The notes below the pieces were generated by a model. The model made no database searches and had not been told where the DNA came from. It saw only the letters and a program-made list of their open reading frames with translations. Made by a program: the position numbers and the translations under genes. A stretch of 9,996 bases of DNA from Bacteroides sp. GTDB lineage: Bacteria; Bacteroidota; Bacteroidia; Bacteroidales; Bacteroidaceae. Shown in pieces: positions 1 to 5,752 of this stretch. Position 1 is the stretch's first letter. Each line of letters opens with the position of its first letter. Location: assembly GCF_030151085.1 (NCBI RefSeq), contig NZ_JASLER010000022.1, forward strand, positions 1-9,996, written 5' to 3'.

Positions 1-1
1 T

Positions 2-349
2 ATAAGTGGAGTAGGGGTTTCTATTATGCATTATTGCTGTGCCGGATGCGAAATGACGCAAAGTTGTTGTTCTACCGGTTGTGACAAATGTAATAAGTCT
101 CATCATGCTTCGCAAGAGAGTTGTAAGGATGCTGGTTGTACGGCTGTACATTACAAGGTCGATTTGGTAAAGTATGCGCAAGACACACTATCCATACTGC
201 CTTCCTTTACTTTGGTTTGCGAGCAGTTGAAACTGTTGAGTTGCACCTTGCCGGAAGTTGAACGTGAAACTGAGATTATTTCTTGGGCACCACCCTATTC
301 TGTAGGTTCGCGCCACTATCTGGCACTCTATTCTGTACTTCTTATTTAG
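2..349 (+). CDS. Cys/His-rich small protein, 5'-truncated by the window edge
   Basis: The frame is open to the left edge (it reads ISGVGVSI before the first Met at 26), so the true start and probably an N-terminal signal or membrane segment lie outside the window. The visible 115 residues begin with a short hydrophobic end, then HYCCAGC and a dense run of Cys and His: nine Cys within about 37 residues, plus the HH of KSHH. A less distinctive C-terminal half has two more Cys. That pattern suits metal binding, probably in the periplasm or at the membrane if the hydrophobic stretch is the end of a signal anchor. I do not recognise a named family with confidence. The gene points the same way as the receptor, HMA and ATPase genes that follow, 203 bp upstream of them, which supports a metal-related role by context. 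No catalytic motif is visible. Confidence 0.7.
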   Translation: MSGVGVSIMHYCCAGCEMTQSCCSTGCDKCNKSHHASQESCKDAGCTAVHYKVDLVKYAQDTLSILPSFTLVCEQLKLLSCTLPEVERETEIISWAPPYSVGSRHYLALYSVLLI

Positions 350-394
350 CTCTTTTTCATCGGAAGAATTAATTTTCCCCGATACAATGGTTTA

Positions 395-503
395 ATTTCT
401 TAGGGAAGACGAACAGTTTCACTAGGGAAAACTATTTGTTTCGTGAGGGAAAACAGTTTGTTTCGTGAGGGGAAACGAATGGTTTCCTTAGGGAGAAAAC
501 TTA
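395..503. repeat. 22-bp tandem repeat array upstream of the metal receptor gene
   Basis: Five head-to-tail copies start at about 395, 416, 438, 460 and 482. The last four are exactly 22 bp apart and the first copy is 21 bp. The shared core is GTTTCNTNAGGGAAAAC. Each core carries a partial dyad (GTTTC on the left, GAAAC or AAAAC on the right). Copies 3 and 4 are nearly identical over their first 15 bases, while the outer copies have diverged. A related TTTCCCC segment flanks the array on both sides (374-380 and 504-510). The array fills most of the 203-bp gap between the Cys-rich gene and the receptor gene and ends 49 bp before the receptor ATG. A spacing of two helical turns would place bound proteins on one DNA face, so an operator array is possible. 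It could equally be a local expansion of a dispersed Bacteroides intergenic repeat. Confidence 0.85.
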
Positions 504-552
504 TTTCCCCCTCAATACGAGAATGATTAGTAAATAAACAGATGAAAAAGAA

Positions 553-2781
553 ATGAGAATTAAAATCATACAAATCAGTATATGGATGCTGATACTCCCT
601 TTTGTAGCCATACAGGCAAAAGTGCGGGGTACAGTGAAAGATAATTTAGGTGAACCTGTAGCAGGGGCAAACCTTTTTTGGATGGGAACTACACAGGGTA
701 CAACGACTTCGGCTGATGGAATTTTTGCTTTGTCGAAGCCGGATAACATGCACATGCTCGTGGTCAGCTTTATCGGATTCGAGAATGATACGATACATGT
801 GAATAGTCGGGATGAAATGTTGGATATCGTTCTTCGCGAAGGTGTAGAGCTTAGTGAAGTGAATGTCGTCAGCCGTAAACTCGGAACCATGAAACTTCGA
901 AATAGCGTATTGAATCAAGATATGATAAGCAGTGCCGAACTGACTCGTGCCGCTTGCTGTAATCTTGGAGAAAGTTTTGTAACAAATCCTTCGGTTGATG
1001 TCACTTATTCTGATGCGGCTACAGGTGCCAAACAAATCAAACTGTTGGGCTTGTCCGGTACGTATGTACAAATGATGACTGAGAACATTCCCAATTTTCG
1101 TGGGGCTGCGGCTCCATACGGCTTGGGCTATGTACCCGGACCTTGGATGCAAAGTATACAGGTGAGTAAAGGTAGTTCTTCTGTAAAGAATGGCTATGAG
1201 GCTATTACGGGACAAATCAATGTAGAGTTCAAGAAACCCCAGCTTCCTGAAGCAGATTGGTTGTCGGCAAATCTTTTTGCCAGCAGCACGAGCCGGTTTG
1301 AGGCAAATGCAGATGCAACCATGAAGTTGAACAAGCGTTGGAGTACTTCCTTGCTGGCTCATTACGAAAACGAAATGAAAGCTCATGATGCTAATAAGGA
1401 TGGTTTTGCGGATATTCCCCAAGTAAAGCAATATAATCTATGGAATCGTTGGGCATACATGGGAGATCGTTATGTGTTCCAAGCCGGAATCAAAGCATTA
1501 TCCGAAGAACGGAATAGCGGACAAGTGAGTCATGATGGCGGACATCTGACCGACCCTTATAAAATAGGTATTGAAACCGACCGTTATGAAGCCTTTACAA
1601 AGAATGCTTATATCTTCAACAAGGAGAAAAATACGAATCTGGCTTTGATCCTTTCGGGCTCCTTGCACAAACAAGATGCTATGTATGGGCGTAAAATCTA
1701 TGATGTAAACCAGCATAATGCATACGCCTCTTTACTATTTGAAACAGAACTGAGTAAGCAACATAGCCTTTCTACCGGATTAAGTTTCAACTATGACTCT
1801 TACGACCAGCATTATCGCCTGACAAATGATACAGGGCAACCGTTGGTGAAGCAGTTCGTGAAAGAAGCAGTTCCCGGAGCATACGTGCAATACACCTATA
1901 ATTGGGAGGATAAGCTTATTCTTATGGGAGGTATCCGTGGTGATCATAGTAGTGAATATGGCTATTTTGTTACTCCACGCTTTCATGTGAAGTACAATCC
2001 TAACGAATATGTTCATTTCCGTCTTTCTGCCGGAAAAGGATATCGTACCAACCATATTTTAGCGGAGAACAACTACCTGCTGGCAAGTAGCCGCCAGATT
2101 GATATAGCTAAACATTTGGATCAGGATGAGGCTTGGAATTATGGAGCTAGCGCTTCTGCTTATATTCCTGTATTCGGAAAGACTTTGAACTTGAATGCGG
2201 AATATTATTACACTGATTTTCGCAAGCAAGTGGTGGTGGATATGGATACTGATCCGCATGCCGTTCTATTCTATAACCTTGCCGGACGTTCTTATTCGCA
2301 AGTCTTTCAGGTAGAAGCAACCTATCCTTTCTTTACCGGTTTTACCCTTACCGCCGCCTATCGTTGGACGGACGCTAAGACTACCTATAATGGGGAGCTA
2401 ATGGAGAAACCCCTCACCAGCAAATATAAAGGTTTGTTGACTGCTTCTTATCAAACTCCTTTGGGCTTGTGGCAATTTGATATGACTTTGCAATTGAACG
2501 GTGGTGGTCGTATGCCATCTCCTTACAAATTGGAGAGTGGGGCATGGTCGTGGGAAAAACGATATGGCGGCTTTGAGCAGCTTAGTGCGCAGATAACACG
2601 TTACTTCCGTAATTGGTCTATCTACGTGGGTGGCGAAAATCTGACGAACTTCAAACAGAAGAATCCGATCATTGATGCCTCTAATCCTTGGGGAAGTGAC
2701 TTTGATGCTACCATGATTTGGGGACCGATGCATGGTGCGAAAGCGTATGTGGGAGTCCGTTTTAACCTCCCGAGAATATAA
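553..2781 (+). CDS. TonB-dependent outer-membrane receptor, likely metal-related
   Basis: This is a 742-residue outer-membrane receptor. Residues 1-22 are a signal peptide (hydrophobic core, AIQA before Lys23). Residues 23-95 form a carboxypeptidase-regulatory-like domain (GEPVAGANLFWMG, then VVSFIGFE). A plug follows at about 110-230 with AACCNLGESF, TGAKQIKLLGL, a PGPWMQSIQVSKGSSSV stretch and GYEAITGQINVEF. The rest is a beta-barrel. The tandem Cys135-Cys136 at the start of the plug is characteristic of a Bacteroidetes receptor subgroup as I remember it. It is not SusC-like in length or plug sequence, so glycan import is unlikely. The start is the first ATG after an in-frame stop at 535; the nearer-upstream ATG at 542 is out of frame. 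The HMA gene begins 32 bp downstream and the ATPase follows, so the substrate is probably a metal ion or metal complex. Copper is favoured by the neighbours and is not shown by the receptor itself. Confidence 0.9.
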   Translation: MRIKIIQISIWMLILPFVAIQAKVRGTVKDNLGEPVAGANLFWMGTTQGTTTSADGIFALSKPDNMHMLVVSFIGFENDTIHVNSRDEMLDIVLREGVELSEVNVVSRKLGTMKLRNSVLNQDMISSAELTRAACCNLGESFVTNPSVDVTYSDAATGAKQIKLLGLSGTYVQMMTENIPNFRGAAAPYGLGYVPGPWMQSIQVSKGSSSVKNGYEAITGQINVEFKKPQLPEADWLSANLFASSTSRFEANADATMKLNKRWSTSLLAHYENEMKAHDANKDGFADIPQVKQYNLWNRWAYMGDRYVFQAGIKALSEERNSGQVSHDGGHLTDPYKIGIETDRYEAFTKNAYIFNKEKNTNLALILSGSLHKQDAMYGRKIYDVNQHNAYASLLFETELSKQHSLSTGLSFNYDSYDQHYRLTNDTGQPLVKQFVKEAVPGAYVQYTYNWEDKLILMGGIRGDHSSEYGYFVTPRFHVKYNPNEYVHFRLSAGKGYRTNHILAENNYLLASSRQIDIAKHLDQDEAWNYGASASAYIPVFGKTLNLNAEYYYTDFRKQVVVDMDTDPHAVLFYNLAGRSYSQVFQVEATYPFFTGFTLTAAYRWTDAKTTYNGELMEKPLTSKYKGLLTASYQTPLGLWQFDMTLQLNGGGRMPSPYKLESGAWSWEKRYGGFEQLSAQITRYFRNWSIYVGGENLTNFKQKNPIIDASNPWGSDFDATMIWGPMHGAKAYVGVRFNLPRI

Positions 2782-2813
2782 TGAGATTGATTAATAATTA
2801 ATATTTGAAAACA

Positions 2814-3125
2814 ATGAAAACTAGAAAATTTTGGATTGCCTTGGTAGCTGTATTGCTTAGCGCAACCACCGTTATGGCAAAAGACTTTCGGACTGCCGTA
2901 TTTAAAGTGTCACAGATGACCTGTGAAAACTGTGTGAAGAAGATTAATAGTAATATTTGCTTTGAGAAAGGGTTGAAAGACTTCAATACCGATTTGAAGA
3001 CGAAGACAGTTACTATTACGTATGATGCTGATAAGACGAATATTGAAAAGCTGAAAGAAGGTTTCAGAAAATTCCATTATGAAGCTGAATTAGTGAAGGA
3101 AACTAAGGTGGACGATAAGAAGTAG
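2814..3125 (+). CDS. Exported heavy-metal-associated (HMA) domain protein
   Basis: This is a 103-residue protein: signal peptide 1-22 (MKTRKFW start, hydrophobic core, VMA before Lys23), then one HMA ferredoxin-like domain. The metal loop is MTCENC (Met35, Cys37, Cys40), followed by the helix-strand pattern typical of the fold (TVTITYDADKT, then a final helix and KFHYEAEL). An extra Cys49 lies in helix 1, and the tail is Lys/Asp-rich. CxxC HMA domains bind Cu(I) and related soft metals. Here the export signal places the domain in the periplasm, whereas most HMA chaperones are cytosolic or fused to the ATPase N terminus. I chose the ATG at 2814 because the longer frame would need a TTG at 2805. 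It lies 32 bp after the receptor stop and 70 bp before the ATPase, whose own N terminus has no HMA domain. The protein probably passes metal between the two membranes; that step is inference. Confidence 0.88.
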   Translation: MKTRKFWIALVAVLLSATTVMAKDFRTAVFKVSQMTCENCVKKINSNICFEKGLKDFNTDLKTKTVTITYDADKTNIEKLKEGFRKFHYEAELVKETKVDDKK

Positions 3126-3146
3126 CCGAACAAACTGCTCGTTCAG

Positions 3147-3178
3147 GTTGTTGCATAGACGTAAGTTGTAAAACAACT
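3147..3178 (+). promoter_or_regulatory. Small hairpin(s) just before the ATPase start codon
   Basis: AGTTGT (3164-3169) and ACAACT (3173-3178) pair perfectly around an AAA loop, 17 bases before the ATPase ATG. An upstream GTTGTT (3147-3152) can pair with the same right arm (AACAAC, 3172-3177), so the two structures would exclude each other. The stems are only six base pairs and the region is AT-rich, so this may be chance. It has no U-tract and is not a convincing terminator. Confidence 0.3.
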
Positions 3179-3195
3179 ATCTAATAATAATCTGA

Positions 3196-4830
3196 ATGAG
3201 CCATATATTAAAAAAAGAACAAATACATAGCCATGCATATTACCGTCTGAAAGAACGGGTTATCGGTGCATGGATTTTTACGATACCTCTATTGGTACTA
3301 TCTGCACTTTCCATCTGTATTCCTTATAGTCAAGAAATACAGATGGTATTGACTCTTATAGTGATGGTCTTCTTTGGAGCTTCTTTTTATACAGGTGCGT
3401 GGAACCAAGCCCGCTTAGGACGTAGTAATATGGATACCTTGGTTGCTCTGAGTACTTCTGTAGCTTTTCTGCTCAGTGTGTTCAATACTTTCTTTCCCGA
3501 ATTTTGGTATAACCGCGGTTTGGCATCCAATGTCTATTACGAAGTTCCTGTTGTCGTAATAGCTTTCATTCTTACCGGTAAATTGATGGAAGAACGTGTG
3601 AAAGGAAATATTCCTGAAGGGCAGCGCATGGACGATCGGATTGCGGGGCTTTGCGTACCTATTGTGCTGTTTTTGTCAGTTTTCACTTTTTTCATCTGGA
3701 TTTTTCTGGGCGGAACATCTATGGCATTTCATGCTCTTTTGGCTGCTCTTTCTATATTGATAATGGCTTGTCCATGTGCAATTGGATTGGCTATACCCAT
3801 TGCGTTGATTGCCGGTATAATTAAGTCTGCCGATAATCATGTTTTAGTAAAGGATGCTATCGCCTTGGAGCAGATGAGCAAAGTCGATGTAGTAGTATTC
3901 GATAAAACAGGTACATTAACTGAAGGACATCCTTCGGTAACAGGTTGGCTATGGGCACAGAGTGAGGAGAAACATTATAAAAATGTACTCTTAGCTGCCG
4001 AACTTCATTCAAAACATCCGTTGTCCAATGCTCTTATTTTAGCTTTGGAAGCCGAGGATGTGTATCCTGCACAACTGGATGGTGCTGAAGATATAAAGGG
4101 AAAAGGTATTAAAGTAGCATACGAAGGCGCTGAATACTGGGTTGGTAGTCACAAATTACTTAAAGATTTCCGGGCTAACCTTTCTGATATTTTAGTTGAG
4201 ATGTTGGTGGAGTACGAGTCTGACGGTAATAGTATTGTCTATTTTGGGCGGGAGAACGAACTGCTTGCTATCATTGCCGTTAAAGATCAGCTAAAGCTCA
4301 CCTCTGCTGAAGCGGTCAAAGAACTTCGTGGGCAAGACATTGATATCTGCATGCTTACGGGAGACGGTGAACGTACTGCTTCTGCCGTAGCCGGAAGTTT
4401 GGGTATTCTCAATTTTATGGCCGATGCTATGCCCGAGGATAAAGAAGATTTCATTCGCGAACTTCAACTTCAGGGAAAAACTGTTGCTATGGTGAGTGAT
4501 GGTATTAATGATACGCAAGCACTTTCCTGTGCGGATGTCAGCATTGTTATGGCTCAGGACACCGATGTGGACACAGATGCAGCAATGGTCACTTTGAAGA
4601 CTTCGGATTTACTGCTGCTGCCAAAGGCTTTCAGCATCTCACACCAGACAGTCAGTTTGATGAATAAGAATCTCTTTTGGGCTTTTATCTATAATATAGT
4701 TGCGATTCCTGTAGCTGCCGGATTGTTATATCCCGTCTATGATATTTTACTTACTCCATTATTGGTAAGTGCAGTAATGGCATTATCTTGTGTGTCGGTA
4801 CTATTTAATAGCTTGATAATAAAGCATTAA
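3196..4830 (+). CDS. P1B-type (copper-class) ATPase-like protein lacking the actuator domain
   Basis: The 544 residues resemble Bacteroides CopA but are shorter than the usual 640-800. About eight membrane segments are visible (roughly 22-43, 49-67, 79-98, 114-131, 150-172, 178-205, 490-512, 515-537). The P1B-1 copper pattern is nearly complete: CPC 192-194, N492-x6-YN-x4-P, and M528-x2-S-x6-N538. Phosphorylation and nucleotide parts are present: DKTGT with Asp236, HP 274-275 with Glu269, GKG 302-304, TGD 388-390, Lys416 and SDGIND 434-439. Missing is the A domain: after MEERVKGN (to 138) the sequence reaches GQRMDDRIAGLCVP at once, so the TGE dephosphorylation loop and roughly 110-130 residues are absent. 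No N-terminal HMA domain is present. Unusual changes include Ser318 (normally Asn), Ser434 (normally Gly) and Cys532 (normally Ser). TGA directly precedes the ATG, fixing the start. It could be a degenerate pump or a protein with a new role; ordinary copper export looks unlikely. Confidence 0.9.
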   Translation: MSHILKKEQIHSHAYYRLKERVIGAWIFTIPLLVLSALSICIPYSQEIQMVLTLIVMVFFGASFYTGAWNQARLGRSNMDTLVALSTSVAFLLSVFNTFFPEFWYNRGLASNVYYEVPVVVIAFILTGKLMEERVKGNIPEGQRMDDRIAGLCVPIVLFLSVFTFFIWIFLGGTSMAFHALLAALSILIMACPCAIGLAIPIALIAGIIKSADNHVLVKDAIALEQMSKVDVVVFDKTGTLTEGHPSVTGWLWAQSEEKHYKNVLLAAELHSKHPLSNALILALEAEDVYPAQLDGAEDIKGKGIKVAYEGAEYWVGSHKLLKDFRANLSDILVEMLVEYESDGNSIVYFGRENELLAIIAVKDQLKLTSAEAVKELRGQDIDICMLTGDGERTASAVAGSLGILNFMADAMPEDKEDFIRELQLQGKTVAMVSDGINDTQALSCADVSIVMAQDTDVDTDAAMVTLKTSDLLLLPKAFSISHQTVSLMNKNLFWAFIYNIVAIPVAAGLLYPVYDILLTPLLVSAVMALSCVSVLFNSLIIKH

Positions 4831-5660
4831 CTATTTCTGTATTCCAATGGACTGATTCCCATGTGTCGTTTGAAATATTTTCCAAAGAAAGAGGCACTTG
4901 GGAAATTCAAAGAATAAGCAATTTCCTGAATAGTCATATCGGTCGATTTGAGTTTGGCTTTTACATCTACCATGACGACATGTGCAATGATATCCAGTAC
5001 ATTCTTTCCTGTAACCTGTTTGACTGTGGTACTAAGATGTTGTAATGAAACGCCTAATTTATCGGCATAAAACTGTGCGCGACGTTCGTTTGTATAATTT
5101 TCAATGACAAGTTGAACCAACTCACGGCATATTTCCTCTTTACGGCTCTTGGTGTTCTTTTGTTGTTGCGGATGTACTCTATATAACTTATCTATTCCAT
5201 AAAGGAGTAAATTCAGCGTGCCTTGCGCCATTTTTGTATCAGGCGGGTATGGTCCGGTGGTGATTCGTGCCCATAAAGCAAAGTAGTCCTTAAAATAAGA
5301 AGCTACTATTGGATTGATATTCATTATAGGGTACTCTAATATCGTAGAAAAAGAGCTCAGAGTAGACTGTATAAGGTTAACTCCGTTTAAGCAATGCGAA
5401 GAGAAACCAACAAATCCCAAGCGTACCTTTTCTTTTTGTTCGTAGAACTGGATAATGGTTCCCGGCAACAAGGTGATAAAGTCTCCTTGCTTTATTTCAG
5501 TGTCCATCAAGTTAATAGATACTTTGATAGAACCTTCTATGCAGAGTGCAAAAATGCAGGCTTTTAAACGGCACGATTGCTTGTAGATATTTAGAATGTC
5601 TTCCGTTACTTCCGTCCATGCAATCATATCTACGGGTAGATCGACTTGTGGAAATTCCAT
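4827..5660 (-). CDS. AraC-family transcriptional regulator
   Basis: This is a 277-residue cytoplasmic regulator. The N-terminal part (about 1-165) looks like a cupin-type sensing domain: KACIFALCIEGSIKVSINL, then KQGDFITLLPGTIIQF, the usual first strands of AraC effector domains. The C-terminal part (about 175-277) has two helix-turn-helix units: FYADKLGVSLQHLSTTVKQ, then IQEIAYSLNFPSASFFGKYF followed by KRHMGISPLEYR, the AraC signature. I chose the ATG at 5660. A longer frame would need a TTG at 5687, which sits inside the predicted -7 promoter box. The gene converges on the ATPase gene, with stops overlapping in TTAA, and lies downstream of the second receptor on the same strand. Its targets could be the metal cluster, the second receptor or both; the sequence does not decide. 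No metal-binding motif stands out, although several Cys are present in the N-terminal half. Confidence 0.92.
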   Translation of the reverse strand: MEFPQVDLPVDMIAWTEVTEDILNIYKQSCRLKACIFALCIEGSIKVSINLMDTEIKQGDFITLLPGTIIQFYEQKEKVRLGFVGFSSHCLNGVNLIQSTLSSFSTILEYPIMNINPIVASYFKDYFALWARITTGPYPPDTKMAQGTLNLLLYGIDKLYRVHPQQQKNTKSRKEEICRELVQLVIENYTNERRAQFYADKLGVSLQHLSTTVKQVTGKNVLDIIAHVVMVDVKAKLKSTDMTIQEIAYSLNFPSASFFGKYFKRHMGISPLEYRNS

Positions 5661-5684
5661 ACGCGTTGTCGTTTTAGGTTTGCA

Positions 5685-5692
5685 CAAAGGTA
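5685..5692 (-). promoter_or_regulatory. Predicted -7 promoter box for the AraC regulator
   Basis: Read on the minus strand this is TACCTTTG, a full match to the Bacteroides -7 consensus TAnnTTTG. Transcription would begin near 5678-5680, giving a leader of about 20 bases before the ATG at 5660. There is no good TTTG -33 box: the position 19 bases upstream holds TTAC. The box lies 60 bp beyond the stop of the upstream receptor gene, so the regulator can probably be expressed independently of it. Confidence 0.55.
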
Positions 5693-5752
5693 CGTTTTTT
5701 TTCTAAAATAAGTAACCGAAGACATTCTATTTTCAAATGATGTGTTGCTGTT

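Noticed and set aside
359..383. Intrinsic terminator after the Cys-rich gene (ATCGG and CCGAT arms)
   Set aside because: The stem is only five base pairs with an AT-rich interior and no U-run follows.
395..503. CRISPR array
   Set aside because: The 22-bp units are contiguous with no unique spacers, repeats are imperfect, and no cas gene is nearby.
646..1431. Long 261-codon minus-strand open frame inside the first receptor gene
   Set aside because: It is fully contained in a receptor gene with strong signal peptide, plug and barrel features, and its translation has no recognisable domain. It is an antisense shadow.
2805..2813. Earlier TTG start for the HMA protein
   Set aside because: The ATG at 2814 gives a normal signal peptide; the longer form only adds MKT before a repeated MKT.
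3196..4830. Calling the ATPase a pseudogene
   Set aside because: The frame is intact from start to stop, and most catalytic and metal-site motifs remain. Loss of the A domain alone does not prove the gene is dead.
5661..5687. TTG start for the AraC regulator
   Set aside because: This codon overlaps the predicted -7 promoter box and an ATG is available at 5660.
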